From contig NZ_NOXW01000022.1 of NCBI RefSeq assembly GCF_002251855.1, positions 310,001-374,000 on the forward strand: 64,000 nucleotides of DNA, written 5' to 3'. Under the pieces are notes generated by a model that saw only the letters and a program-made list of their open reading frames with translations, had not been told where the DNA came from and ran no database searches. Origin of the DNA: Rhodoferax sp. TH121. GTDB lineage: Bacteria; Pseudomonadota; Gammaproteobacteria; Burkholderiales; Burkholderiaceae_C. Shown here in pieces: positions 55,801 to 64,000 of this stretch (position 1 is its first letter; each line of letters starts with the position of its first letter). Position numbers and translations under genes: made by a program.

Positions 55801-55837
55801 AACGCCATGCGGACGCCGGTCCGCGTGGCGTTTTTTA
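55801..55837 (+). terminator. Rho-independent terminator of the lig operon
   Basis: The stem AACGCCATGCGGAC / GTCCGCGTGGCGTT with a 4-base loop (GCCG) is followed by TTTTTT. It lies 19 bases after the ligC stop. Confidence 0.9.
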
Positions 55838-55850
55838 TTGAGGTGTGCGC

Positions 55851-56300
55851 ATGGCTTTCCCCTTGGACCCCGACACGGTTTCGCATGGCATCCAGTTGTC
55901 GGTCGCCCCAGTGTTTTTGCTCACTGCGGTGTCCGGCATGATTGCGGCCGTAGCAGGCCGGTTGGCGCGCATCATCGACCGGGCCCGTACGGTGGAGCAG
56001 TACATCAAGCACCAAGCCCACCCGGAGGATACGGACGCCAACTATGCAGAACTGGCTGAATTGCGGACCCGCGGGCTGCTTGCCAATAGCTGCATTGCGT
56101 TGCTCACGCTGTGCGGCATCCTCATCGGGATCACCATCATGGTCCTGTTCCTCGGCGAGACTATCGACTTCCCGGGCCTGCGCATTTCCATCTTCACGTT
56201 CTTGGGGGGCGTGGGGTGTTTTTTGCTGGCGTTGTTGTGCTTCATGGCGGAGACCCTGATTGCCACGCGGCTGCTGAACTTTGCGCGGAAGAAGGCTTAG
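55851..56300 (+). CDS. DUF2721 family membrane protein
   Basis: This 149-residue protein has three hydrophobic helices (APVFLLTAVSGMIAAVAGRL, IALLTLCGILIGITIMVLFL, IFTFLGGVGCFLLALLCFMA) and the DUF2721 landmark RLARIIDRARTVEQYI between helices one and two. It is an inner-membrane protein of unknown function found widely in proteobacteria. Start ATG 55851 follows the lig terminator closely, so it must have its own promoter or rely on readthrough. Confidence 0.85.
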   Translation: MAFPLDPDTVSHGIQLSVAPVFLLTAVSGMIAAVAGRLARIIDRARTVEQYIKHQAHPEDTDANYAELAELRTRGLLANSCIALLTLCGILIGITIMVLFLGETIDFPGLRISIFTFLGGVGCFLLALLCFMAETLIATRLLNFARKKA

Positions 56301-56308
56301 GTTCTTTA

Positions 56309-56665
56309 ACACCCACTCCCCCAGCCCCTCGCCCCGTCGGCGAGGGGAGCCTTTTAGCAGCCATATCTTGCTGTTTTGCGCCGGCTGCGCGGCTACTTGA
56401 GGGGCTTTAAGGCGGCTACTTCACACCACGGCCTGCGCCTGCGTTGGGGGTGACCTCGAAGAGGTGGAGTAGTCAACGCTGGCGGCTGCGCCCGCCAGTG
56501 GTTCCGCGCCAACACCCTTGCGATGACTACAACCGCTGGCTCTGGTAGTGGCATACCCATCCGTTCGCGACCTCCCCTTGTAAGGCCTTGACCGGAGAAA
56601 AACTCCAAAATCGGCTGTTGAAAGCTCCCCTCGCCGACGGGGCGAGGGGCTGGGGGAGTGGGTGT
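56309..56665. repeat. MITE-like element with 42-bp terminal inverted repeats
   Basis: Arms 56309-56350 and 56624-56665 are perfect inverted repeats of 42 bases. Each arm contains its own small palindrome (CCCCTCGCC-CCGTC-GGCGAGGGG). The 273-base interior holds no gene; it has nested palindromes such as CTGGCGG-CTGCGC-CCGCCAG and the pair GTAGTCA/TGACTAC. It fills the gap between the DUF2721 gene and the convergent molybdopterin oxidoreductase. No target-site duplication was identified with confidence. Confidence 0.65.
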
Positions 56666-56717
56666 CCGAAAAAGCGGTGCAACTGTTTAAAAGAGAACCG
56701 CGAGAAAAGGCTGAGTC

Positions 56718-58787
56718 TCAGACCCGCACCACTTCTACCGCACAGTCATAAAACGTGGGCGCCCGGCCCATGTCGGTCAGGCGTTGGCTGGTCAGTTCGT
56801 TCACATTGGTGCCGTCGCGCCCCAGCTTGCGCCACCAGATGCCCAAGCCGTTCACCACGCCGGGGCGGGCGCGTTCGCAGACGCGCGCCACGCATTCGTG
56901 GGTGCCGCGGCCGTTGAAGACGCGCACCACATCGCCGTCGGCAATCTGGCGTGCTGCGGCATCGCTGGCGTGCATTTCAACCAAGGGCTCACCCTCAATG
57001 CTGCGCAGGCTCTGCACATTGACAAAGGTGGAGTTGAGGAAGTTGCGCGCGGGTGGCGAGATCATGGCTAGCGGATAGCGCGGGTCAGCGCCGGCCGGCT
57101 CAAAGTTGGGCACATGGTTGGGCAGACCATCGTCGCCACGCGCCGCCAGGCGCGCACTGAAGAACTCGCATTTGCCGCTGGGTGTGGGAAAGCCACCGTC
57201 GGCAAAGGGTGCCTCGGGCACGGGCAGGGGCGCATGGCCCCGAGTCAGCAGCAGGTCAAAGTCCACCTGGTCGCCAAAGGCAGTGCGGCACAGGCTCTCG
57301 TCGCTCTCGGCAAACACGGGGTCGGTGTAGCCCATGTGATGCGCTAGGTCTCGGAAGATTTGCGCATTGCTGCGCGCCTGGCCTAGCGGGGCAATGGAGG
57401 GGCGGTTGAGCAGAATGTCGGTGTGGCCGTAGCTGCTGTGCACGTCCCAGTGCTCCAGCTGCGTGGTGGCGGGCAGCACATAGTCGGCGTAGTCGGCGGT
57501 GTCGGTCTGGAAGTGCTCCAGCACCACGGTGAACAGGTCGTCACGCGCAAAGCCTTGCACCACTTTTGCCGATTCGGGCGCCACGGCGACCGGGTTGCTG
57601 TTGTAGACGATGAGGGCTTCGATGGCGGGCCCGAACTCCGGACTGGCCGGGCGCAGCAGGTCGTCACCGATGGTGCTCATATTGATGGTGCGCGGCGTGC
57701 GCCCGGCCAACAGCTCAGGGCGCTCCAGCGCTGCGGCCTGCACCGGCACATAGCCCGAGCTGGAGAGCAACACGCCCCCGGCGCGCTGGCGCCAGGCGCC
57801 TACCAAGGCTGGCAGGCAGGCGATGGCGCGCACGGCATTGCCTCCGCCGCGGACACGTTGCAGCCCATAGTTCATGCGGATGGCCGTGGCTTGGCCCGCG
57901 CGTGCCGATTGACCATAGTCCCGCGCCAAGCCCTGAACTTCTTCTACGGTGATGCCACAGACCTCAGCAGTGCGTTCGGGCGTCCATTCCAGCGCGCGGG
58001 TACGCAGTGCGTCCCAGCCCAGGGTGTGGCGGGCGATGTAGTCGTGGTCTAACCAGTCGTTGACGATTAGCTCGTGCATGAGGCCCAAGGCCAGCGCGGC
58101 ATCGGTGCCGGGTAGCAGGGCGATGTGCTGGTGGCATTTCTCTGCGGTTTCGGAGCGTCGCGGGTCGATACAGATGACCTTGGCCCCATTGCGTTTGGCA
58201 GTCTGCACATGGCGCCAGAAGTGCACGCTGCTCGCAATCGCGTTGCTGCCCCAGATCAGGATGAGCTGCGACTCGGCAAAGAACTCCACGCGCATGCCGA
58301 CTTTGTGGCCCAGGGTCTGTGTCAGGGCCTCAGCGCCGGCGGAGGCACAAATGGTGCGGTCCAGGCGGGCGGCGCCCAGCTGGTTGAAAAAGCGTGCGGC
58401 CATGCCTTCGCCCTGCACCCGGCCCATGGTGCCGGCGTAGCTGTAAGGCTGGATGGCCTGCGGATCGCGTGCGGCGATGGCCTGCAGGCGTGCGGCAATG
58501 TCGCTCAGCGCCTCGTCCCAGGTGACTTGTTCAAATTGGCCGCTTCCTTTGGGACCTGTGCGGCGCAGCGGGTGCAGCATACGTTCGGGGTGGTAGCTGC
58601 GTTCGGTGTAGCGGGACACCTTGGTGCACAACGCACCGGCGGTGGCGGGATGCTCGGCATTACCTTGCACCTTGACGGCGATGCCGTCACGTACGGTGAT
58701 CACCATGGAGCAGGTGTCGGGGCAGTCGTGGGGGCAGGCGCCCAGCACTTTGTGTTCGTTGGTGGAAACAGAAATCTCAGGGCTCAT
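56718..58787 (-). CDS. Molybdopterin (bis-MGD) oxidoreductase with [4Fe-4S] site
   Basis: This 689-residue protein is of the DMSO reductase superfamily. The N-terminal iron-sulfur motif is CPHDCPDTC (C18, C22, C26) with a fourth Cys at 54. It has the molybdopterin-binding regions ICASAGAEALTQTLGHKVGM (near 147), ILIWGSNAIASSVHFW, and the C-terminal guanosine-dinucleotide-binding domain (about residues 560-689, PLAMISPPARNFLNSTFVNV). Cys147 may be the Mo ligand, but this is uncertain. No Tat signal and no electron-transfer subunits are adjacent, so it is probably cytoplasmic and solo. Substrate unknown. Confidence 0.88.
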   Translation of the reverse strand: MSPEISVSTNEHKVLGACPHDCPDTCSMVITVRDGIAVKVQGNAEHPATAGALCTKVSRYTERSYHPERMLHPLRRTGPKGSGQFEQVTWDEALSDIAARLQAIAARDPQAIQPYSYAGTMGRVQGEGMAARFFNQLGAARLDRTICASAGAEALTQTLGHKVGMRVEFFAESQLILIWGSNAIASSVHFWRHVQTAKRNGAKVICIDPRRSETAEKCHQHIALLPGTDAALALGLMHELIVNDWLDHDYIARHTLGWDALRTRALEWTPERTAEVCGITVEEVQGLARDYGQSARAGQATAIRMNYGLQRVRGGGNAVRAIACLPALVGAWRQRAGGVLLSSSGYVPVQAAALERPELLAGRTPRTINMSTIGDDLLRPASPEFGPAIEALIVYNSNPVAVAPESAKVVQGFARDDLFTVVLEHFQTDTADYADYVLPATTQLEHWDVHSSYGHTDILLNRPSIAPLGQARSNAQIFRDLAHHMGYTDPVFAESDESLCRTAFGDQVDFDLLLTRGHAPLPVPEAPFADGGFPTPSGKCEFFSARLAARGDDGLPNHVPNFEPAGADPRYPLAMISPPARNFLNSTFVNVQSLRSIEGEPLVEMHASDAAARQIADGDVVRVFNGRGTHECVARVCERARPGVVNGLGIWWRKLGRDGTNVNELTSQRLTDMGRAPTFYDCAVEVVRV

Positions 58788-58864
58788 GGCGCTACTTTAG
58801 CGACTCCAGCCCCGCCCCGTTGCATGGGCGGTGCACAATCCACTTCCTTGCTGGAGTTCTCCCC

Positions 58865-60058
58865 ATGAAACTGCTGGATCCCATCGTCGCCAATACCCCC
58901 CAGATTGCCGCTTTGCGCCGTGATCTGCATGCCCACCCCGAGCTGTGTTTCGAGGAAGTGCGTACCGCCGACCTGGTGGCTGCCAAACTGACCGAGTGGG
59001 GTATCCCCATCCACCGTGGCCTGGGTACCACGGGCGTGGTGGGCATCGTCAAGGCGGGTAGCTCGGGGCGCGCGATTGCGCTGCGTGCCGACATGGATGC
59101 CCTGCCCATGCAGGAGTTCAACACCTTCGCCCATGCCAGTCAGCACCCTGGCAAGATGCACGCCTGTGGCCATGACGGCCACACGGCCATGCTGCTGGGT
59201 GCCGCGCACTACCTGGCCCAGCACCGCCACTTTGATGGCACGGTGTATCTCGTGTTCCAGCCGGCTGAAGAGGGCGGTGGCGGAGCCCGCGAGATGATCA
59301 AGGACGGGCTGTTTGAGCAGTTTCCGGTAGAGGCCGTCTTTGGCATGCACAACTGGCCCAATATGCCCGCCGGCACCATGGCGGCCAGCGCAGGGCCGGT
59401 GATGGCGTCCAGCAACGAGTTCAAGATCACCATCACTGGTAAGGGTGGCCACGCTGCCATGCCGCACAACGCCATCGACCCTGTGGTGGTGGCCTGCCAG
59501 ATGGTGCAGGGCTTCCAGACCATCATCAGCCGCAACAAAAAACCGATCGATGCGGGCGTAATCTCGGTCACCATGATTCACGCGGGTGAAGCCACCAACG
59601 TCATCCCGGATCACTGCGAGATTCAGGGCACGGTGCGCACCTTCACTATCGAGGTGCTGGACATGATTGAGCAGCGCATGCGAGATCTGGCGCAGCACAC
59701 CAGTGCAGCCTTTGGCACCCAGTGCCAATTCGAGTTTGTACGTAACTACCCGCCCACCATCAACAGCGCGAAAGAGGCTGACTTTGCCCGCAAGGTGATG
59801 GCCGAAATCGTCGGAGAGGACAAAGTGCTGGCCCAAGAGCCCACCATGGGGGCCGAAGACTTTGCCTACATGCTGCAGGCCAAGCCCGGTTGCTACAGTT
59901 TCATCGCCAATGGGGATGGCACCCACCGGGAAATGGGCCATGGTGGTGGGCCTTGCATGTTGCACAACCCGAGCTACGATTTCAATGACGCCCTGTTGCC
60001 TTTGGGCGCGACCTACTGGGTGCGATTGGCTGAGCAATGGCTCGCGCCGCAAGCGTGA
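58865..60058 (+). CDS. M20 family amidohydrolase (hippurate hydrolase-like)
   Basis: This 397-residue zinc/manganese metallopeptidase-type amidohydrolase has the metal motif KMHACGHDGHTAMLLG near residue 100 and the catalytic FQPAEEGGGGAREMI near 137. The dimerisation domain (NEFKITITGKGGHAAMPHNA) and the last ligand region EPTMGAEDFAYML follow. Members cleave hippurate, N-acyl amino acids or indole-acetyl amino acids. Start ATG 58865 follows a GGAG ribosome-binding site. It is divergent from the molybdopterin enzyme. The physiological substrate is not predictable. Confidence 0.92.
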   Translation: MKLLDPIVANTPQIAALRRDLHAHPELCFEEVRTADLVAAKLTEWGIPIHRGLGTTGVVGIVKAGSSGRAIALRADMDALPMQEFNTFAHASQHPGKMHACGHDGHTAMLLGAAHYLAQHRHFDGTVYLVFQPAEEGGGGAREMIKDGLFEQFPVEAVFGMHNWPNMPAGTMAASAGPVMASSNEFKITITGKGGHAAMPHNAIDPVVVACQMVQGFQTIISRNKKPIDAGVISVTMIHAGEATNVIPDHCEIQGTVRTFTIEVLDMIEQRMRDLAQHTSAAFGTQCQFEFVRNYPPTINSAKEADFARKVMAEIVGEDKVLAQEPTMGAEDFAYMLQAKPGCYSFIANGDGTHREMGHGGGPCMLHNPSYDFNDALLPLGATYWVRLAEQWLAPQA

Positions 60059-60096
60059 ACTCAGTATGATGGCCTGAAATGTAACGGGAGGTAAGT

Positions 60097-60708
60097 GTGA
60101 CCTATTGGAGTGAACTCAGTCCCCGGGAGCATCCCAGTGGGCTGCCCCGTGCGACCCCGCGGCAGCTCCACTCGGGCGAAACCCGCTATACCTTCGTCCA
60201 CGACGACCTGGAGATTGATGACCCTTCGCTGGACCTGAGTGGGCGGCATTTCGCCTCGCCGCGCGAGTATGGCTTTAGCATTCGCGGCTTTCTGGGTGGT
60301 AAAACCGCCTGGGCGCGGGATTTTGCCAATGGCACCATGTTGGTCGTGAATGCGGATGGCCAGTCCCACGTCTTGTCACCCCGTGGCCCCGCGCGGGTGT
60401 TGTTCGTGGCCCGCGATGGCACGGTGCTGCAGGACAGCGGGCTCGCATCACGTGCACCGCAGCGCGCGCCTGATGTTGCAACGGTGCGCCTGACCTTGAC
60501 CGCCACCGTCGATTTGCAAGGCGAATCACCTGAGGCGGCGCGGGCCCTGTTGATGCGCATGGTAGACCGTGCTGTGTTGGCAGGTGCCTTGCCCGGGGAG
60601 CCCGATGTGCGCGTGCTGGAGCATGGGTTTGAGGGCAGCACGGTCTTGCCTGCCGACAGCAGCCCCAGTTCCACCCATACAGACTTTTCCCAGTTGCTGG
60701 ACCTCTGA
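60097..60708 (+). CDS. Hypothetical protein
   Basis: This 203-residue soluble protein starts with GTG at 60097, preceded by a GGGAGG ribosome-binding site. It starts MTYWSELSPREHPSGLPRAT and is rich in beta-type sequence (FVHDDLEIDDPSLDLSGRHF, GTMLVVNADGQSHVLS), with a polar tail. No signal peptide or membrane helix. It follows the M20 gene and converges on coaX. I do not recognise the family. Confidence 0.65.
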   Translation: MTYWSELSPREHPSGLPRATPRQLHSGETRYTFVHDDLEIDDPSLDLSGRHFASPREYGFSIRGFLGGKTAWARDFANGTMLVVNADGQSHVLSPRGPARVLFVARDGTVLQDSGLASRAPQRAPDVATVRLTLTATVDLQGESPEAARALLMRMVDRAVLAGALPGEPDVRVLEHGFEGSTVLPADSSPSSTHTDFSQLLDL

Positions 60709-60724
60709 CGCCTGTGGCGCAGGC

Positions 60725-61504
60725 TCAGGTCTGCAGTGCAGGCTGGTAACGGCCCAAGGCCATCTGCAGCAGCCCGTCAAAGATCAGGTTGTCTACTAGT
60801 TCAAACGGTCGGGTCATGCTGGGTGCCATCTTCCAGCCCGCCCCGCCTGTCATGATGCACTTGGGCTCCACGCCGCAGTGTGCGCTCACATGTTGCACCA
60901 TGCGCTCCACTGCACCAGCGATGGCGTAGGTGCCACCGCTGGTCAGTGCGTCGCTGGTGTTCGTAGGAAATTCGCGTACCTCGCCCGTGGGCACGTGCAG
61001 GCCAGCGGTGCCGGATTCGAGCGCGCGCAGCATGATGCCGTGGCCCGGCAAGATCAGTCCGCCTAGGAACTTGCCTTCGGCATCAATCGCTTCCACCGTG
61101 ACGGCCGTACCTACCATCACCACGACCATGGGGCGTGTGGGGCCTTGGGCGCGCATGCGGTGATAAGCGCCAATCATGGCAACCCAGCGGTCAGCACCTA
61201 AGCGGGTGGGGTGGTCGTAACCATTGCGCAAGCCCGCTTCGCTTTCGCTGGACACGACCCATTGCGGCGCTACGTCCCAGGCATCCATCTGCTCTTGCAC
61301 GCGGCGTTTGACGGCGTCACCCGCCACCACACAACCCAGCACATGGCGCGGAGCCCGCAGGCTGCGCCAAGCGCCGTCCGCCAGTTTGTCGATGTTTTCC
61401 AGAAACTCGGCACCCTGGGCCAGCAGGGCGGCGCCCGGCTGCGGGCTAGCGTATTGGGCCCATTTAAGGCGAGTGTTGCCGATGTCCAGCGCAAGAAAGG
61501 TCAT
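60725..61504 (-). CDS. coaX: Type III pantothenate kinase
   Basis: First step of coenzyme A synthesis: phosphorylates pantothenate. The 259-residue protein has the ASKHA-type N-terminus [35 protein letters not shown], a phosphate loop [14 protein letters not shown] and [15 protein letters not shown]. In many family members the phosphate loop begins Asp-x-Gly-Thr-Ala; here that Asp position is Met. The gene lies between the convergent hypothetical protein and the persulfide dioxygenase fusion. Confidence 0.93.
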   Translation of the reverse strand: MTFLALDIGNTRLKWAQYASPQPGAALLAQGAEFLENIDKLADGAWRSLRAPRHVLGCVVAGDAVKRRVQEQMDAWDVAPQWVVSSESEAGLRNGYDHPTRLGADRWVAMIGAYHRMRAQGPTRPMVVVMVGTAVTVEAIDAEGKFLGGLILPGHGIMLRALESGTAGLHVPTGEVREFPTNTSDALTSGGTYAIAGAVERMVQHVSAHCGVEPKCIMTGGAGWKMAPSMTRPFELVDNLIFDGLLQMALGRYQPALQT

Positions 61505-61549
61505 GGTCTTGTTCTTGTGAAGATGTCTCTGGGCGGTATTGTGCGGGTT

Positions 61550-62662
61550 TCAGCCCTGCCGCCAGGGCAGGCCGCGCAGGCGCCAGCCGCCGCGGTGACC
61601 ACGCTGGGCGTTGGCATCGGGGTCACCCTCAAAGCCTTCAAGGATGTTGTACGCCTGCAGGCCCAGTTCGGTGGCGCGCTTGGCAGCGGCAATCGAGCGC
61701 ACACCGCTGCGACATAGCAAGAGCACTTTCCGGCCTGCGGGCACGGCGGCCAGCAGGGCGGTATCGAACTGCGAGTTCATGGCCATGCCGGGCCACTGCT
61801 TCCAGGCGAGGGCCACAGCCCCGGGCACAAAGCCCACCCACTCACGCTCGGCATCGGTGCGTACATCCACCAAGACCGCTTCGCCAGCCTGCCACCAGGC
61901 AAATGCCAGCTCCGCACTCACATCTCCCGCGTAGCCAATGGCGGCCTGTGCCGCAGTGGCGCCAGCGCTGCCCGCGTCGTGCCGCACACCCGAACTCAAG
62001 TTGGCCGGCACCGCCTCGTCCATGCGGCGCGGGCGGGGAAGGTTCAGGCTCTCCATGATGGCGATGAACTCGCTCTGGGTCTTGCCCGCGATACGGGCAT
62101 TGCCCATCTTTTCGGTGCCAATAGTGCTGCGGGTGCGGCCCTGGTAGTCATGGCCGGGCCAGACGGTCGTGGCATCGGGCAGGACAAACAGCACTTGGGT
62201 GATGCTGCGGTACAAGTCTTCGGCGCTGCCCGATTGAAAATCGGTGCGGCCGCAGCCGCCAATCAGCAGCGTGTCGCCTGTGAAAACATGGTCGCGCCAG
62301 GTGAAGCTCATGCTGCCGCTGGTATGGCCCGGGGTGTGCAGCGCGCGGATGGATTCGGCACCGAAGTCCAAGGTGTCGCCATCGTTCAACTGCACGGCAG
62401 CGGTGCCAATGCCACAACCTGCCGGCGCGGCAGTTTGGGCTCCCGTGTGTTCGGCCAGCAGTGCTGCGCTGGTGATGTGGTCCGCATGGGCGTGCGTCTC
62501 AACGGCCCAGCGCAGCGTGAGACCGTACTGGCGCAGCGTGGTCAGGTCGCGCTCCAGTTGCTCATCCACCGGATCTACGATCAGCGCGTCGCGGCTGGTT
62601 TCGTCAAACAGGATATAGGTGTAGGTACTGGACGCCGGGTCGAAGAGCTGAATGGGTTGCAT
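61550..62662 (-). CDS. Persulfide dioxygenase-rhodanese fusion (MBL fold)
   Basis: The first 240 residues of this 370-residue fusion are an ETHE1-like metallo-beta-lactamase-fold persulfide dioxygenase with THAHADHITSAALL (HxHxDH), HTPGHTSGSMSF, FTGDTLLIGGCGRTDFQSGS and VWPGHDYQGRTRSTIG. After a linker, a rhodanese domain from about residue 265 has the active-site loop LLLCRSGVRS with the catalytic Cys. Known PRF proteins oxidise glutathione persulfide and move sulfur with thiosulfate. Start ATG 62662 (MQPIQLFDPASSTYTY) is set by the family N-terminus. Confidence 0.93.
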   Translation of the reverse strand: MQPIQLFDPASSTYTYILFDETSRDALIVDPVDEQLERDLTTLRQYGLTLRWAVETHAHADHITSAALLAEHTGAQTAAPAGCGIGTAAVQLNDGDTLDFGAESIRALHTPGHTSGSMSFTWRDHVFTGDTLLIGGCGRTDFQSGSAEDLYRSITQVLFVLPDATTVWPGHDYQGRTRSTIGTEKMGNARIAGKTQSEFIAIMESLNLPRPRRMDEAVPANLSSGVRHDAGSAGATAAQAAIGYAGDVSAELAFAWWQAGEAVLVDVRTDAEREWVGFVPGAVALAWKQWPGMAMNSQFDTALLAAVPAGRKVLLLCRSGVRSIAAAKRATELGLQAYNILEGFEGDPDANAQRGHRGGWRLRGLPWRQG

Positions 62663-62750
62663 GGCGGGGCAGGTCCGTGGACAGGTAACAAGGCGTAACA
62701 CACGCCTTGCCACTGTACTGGATTTGTCAGGCCCTACGCCATGCGGCAGG

Positions 62751-63935
62751 TCAAGCGCCAGCGGGCTCGCTCAGGGCGGTCCATTTCTGGGTGCTGCCTG
62801 CGGAGGCCAGCACCTTTTCGATGAAATGCACCCCGCGTGCACCGTCTTCCACGCGCGGGTAGTCGGCGGCCAATGGGTCCGCGGTCACACCCTGCAAGCG
62901 TGCGCGAATGTCGGCGACCACCCCCAAGTAGACGTTGGCAAAGGCCTCGATAAAGCCCTCGGGGTGACCTGAGGGCAGGCGCGACGCGCGCAGGGCCGAT
63001 TCGCACAAACCCGCTGAGGCGCGCGTCAGCGTGCGTGCCGGTCCGTCCAGTGGTGCGTGTAGCAGCTGGTTGGGGTTTTCCTGGCACCAGACCAGGCTGC
63101 CGGTGGTGCCGCTCACGCGCAGGCGCAGGTCGTTCTCGCTGCCGGTGCAGATTTGTGAGGCGATGAGCACGCCGCGTGCGCCGCCGGAGAGGCGCAGCAG
63201 CATGTTGCCGTCGTCGTCTAACGTACGGCCCGCGCCCATGGCGCTGAGGTCGGCGCAGAGGGATTCAATCGTCAGCCCGGTCACGGTGCTCAGCAGGTTT
63301 TCTGCGTGGGAGCCAATGTCTCCCATGGCGCCCGCTGCACCACTGAGCGCCGGGTCCACGCGCCAGGCAGCCTGCTTGCTGCCCGTGGCCTCTGCCGCGG
63401 TGGCCAGCCAGCCCTGGTGGTACTCCACCACCACCTTGCGCACCGTGCCAATGGCGCCGCTCTGCACCATGTGGCGCATCTGGCGCACCAGCGGGTAGCC
63501 GGTGTAGTTGTAGGTCACGCCAAACACCGTGCCCTGCTTGCGGACGGCTTCGACAAGGGCCTGTGCCTGCGTACCGGTATGCACCAGCGGCTTGTCGCAG
63601 ACCACATGGAAGCCCGCTTCCACAAAGGCCTGGGCCACCGGGTAGTGCACATGGTTAGGCGTGACGATGGAGACAAAGTCGATGCGTTCCTCGGGCGGGC
63701 GCTTCAGCTCGTCGGCTAGCAGATCCTGCCAGTTGCCGTGGTTGCGGTCGTCCGCCAGGAACAGGTCACGGCCCGATGCGCGTGCCTTCTCCGGGCTGCT
63801 GGAGAGGGCGCCGGCCACCAGTTCGATCTGGCCGTCCAGCGCGGCGGCCTTGCGGTGCACGGCGCCGATGAAGGCGTCGCGCCCGCCGCCCACCATGGCG
63901 TAGCGCAGACGGCGCGGGGGATGGCTCTGGGTCAT
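62751..63935 (-). CDS. Gfo/Idh/MocA family dehydrogenase
   Basis: This 394-residue NAD(P)-dependent sugar/inositol-type dehydrogenase has the N-terminal Rossmann motif [20 protein letters not shown], followed by [20 protein letters not shown]. The conserved catalytic Lys lies in [11 protein letters not shown], and a [15 protein letters not shown] segment holds the conserved Asp and His. Its ATG overlaps the stop of the upstream gene (ATGA), so the two are coupled. Substrate unknown; probably a polyol, inositol or sugar. Confidence 0.92.
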   Translation of the reverse strand: MTQSHPPRRLRYAMVGGGRDAFIGAVHRKAAALDGQIELVAGALSSSPEKARASGRDLFLADDRNHGNWQDLLADELKRPPEERIDFVSIVTPNHVHYPVAQAFVEAGFHVVCDKPLVHTGTQAQALVEAVRKQGTVFGVTYNYTGYPLVRQMRHMVQSGAIGTVRKVVVEYHQGWLATAAEATGSKQAAWRVDPALSGAAGAMGDIGSHAENLLSTVTGLTIESLCADLSAMGAGRTLDDDGNMLLRLSGGARGVLIASQICTGSENDLRLRVSGTTGSLVWCQENPNQLLHAPLDGPARTLTRASAGLCESALRASRLPSGHPEGFIEAFANVYLGVVADIRARLQGVTADPLAADYPRVEDGARGVHFIEKVLASAGSTQKWTALSEPAGA

Positions 63936-64000
63936 GTGGCTTGCTGGTCTTTGGCGAATACGGCGTCAAACGCGCCGACGGCCGGTTTGAAATCGAGGCG
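63932..64000 (-). CDS. C-terminal end of an upstream gene (cut by the right edge)
   Basis: On the minus strand a frame enters at base 64000 and ends with TGA at 63934-63932, overlapping the next gene's ATG by four bases. It reads [20 protein letters not shown] then AT and stop, 22 residues. It is too short to assign a family, but the ATGA overlap strongly suggests a real gene cotranscribed with the Gfo/Idh/MocA dehydrogenase. Confidence 0.6.
   Translation of the reverse strand, partial: RLDFKPAVGAFDAVFAKDQQAT

Overview
The window reads as chromosomal DNA of a betaproteobacterium, most likely a Comamonadaceae (Rhodoferax/Polaromonas-like) member of the Burkholderiales. This is an inference from gene content: an spc/alpha ribosomal block, many Bug-type (TctC) solute-binding proteins, a protocatechuate 4,5-cleavage operon in the Comamonas pmdEFDABC order, DUF2164 and DUF2721 proteins, and short dispersed repeats. 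No rRNA, CRISPR array, intact phage or intact insertion sequence was seen.

Layout. 1-8.1 kb (mostly minus): an edge-truncated membrane protein, a NodIJ-like ABC exporter, a diguanylate cyclase, AMP nucleosidase, small proteins (Cys-rich CWC, CYTH), and a TPR/glycosyltransferase pair. 8.2-15.4 kb: a small secreted protein, an AraC-GyrI regulator, an Lrp regulator divergent from a polar amino acid ABC system that lacks an ATPase but is followed by homocysteine S-methyltransferase, a cytochrome c gene broken by an amber codon, and two small exported proteins. 15.5-28.1 kb: malate synthase G, a CoA transferase, a LysR regulator, a second diguanylate cyclase, proC, and glpR-glpK divergent from glpD. 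28.1-37.2 kb: rplN through rplQ with secY, rpmJ, rpsD and rpoA, starting from a strong sigma-70-like promoter just after glpD and ending with an initiator tRNA and a terminator. 37.2-39.9 kb: a low-information stretch, a solo cheV, tRNA-Gly and an orphan ParB-like gene.

40-55.8 kb is the catabolic core. A livKHMGF branched-chain-type ABC importer is followed by two Bug proteins, a DUF1932 dehydrogenase, an AEC transporter, a LysR regulator and a divergent operon: a ModA-like protein without a signal peptide, then ligJ, ligK, ligI, ligA, ligB and ligC. LigAB opens protocatechuate, LigC oxidises the semialdehyde to 2-pyrone-4,6-dicarboxylate, LigI hydrolyses that lactone, LigJ hydrates oxalomesaconate and LigK cleaves the product to pyruvate and oxaloacetate. 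The OMA tautomerase (LigU/PmdU) is not in the window. 55.8-64 kb: a DUF2721 protein, a MITE-like inverted repeat, a molybdopterin oxidoreductase, an M20 amidohydrolase, coaX, a persulfide dioxygenase-rhodanese fusion and a Gfo/Idh/MocA dehydrogenase.

The most unusual signal is in short repeats. A family of about 45-60 bp with a GCTGCTTGCGCA-like core occurs at least seven times. One copy lies in frame inside ligB and another encodes the hydrophobic core of a Bug signal peptide; others supply stop codons or abut gene ends. A second family (three copies) has a conserved GC-rich hairpin core, while each copy carries a different pair of long, self-complementary outer arms.
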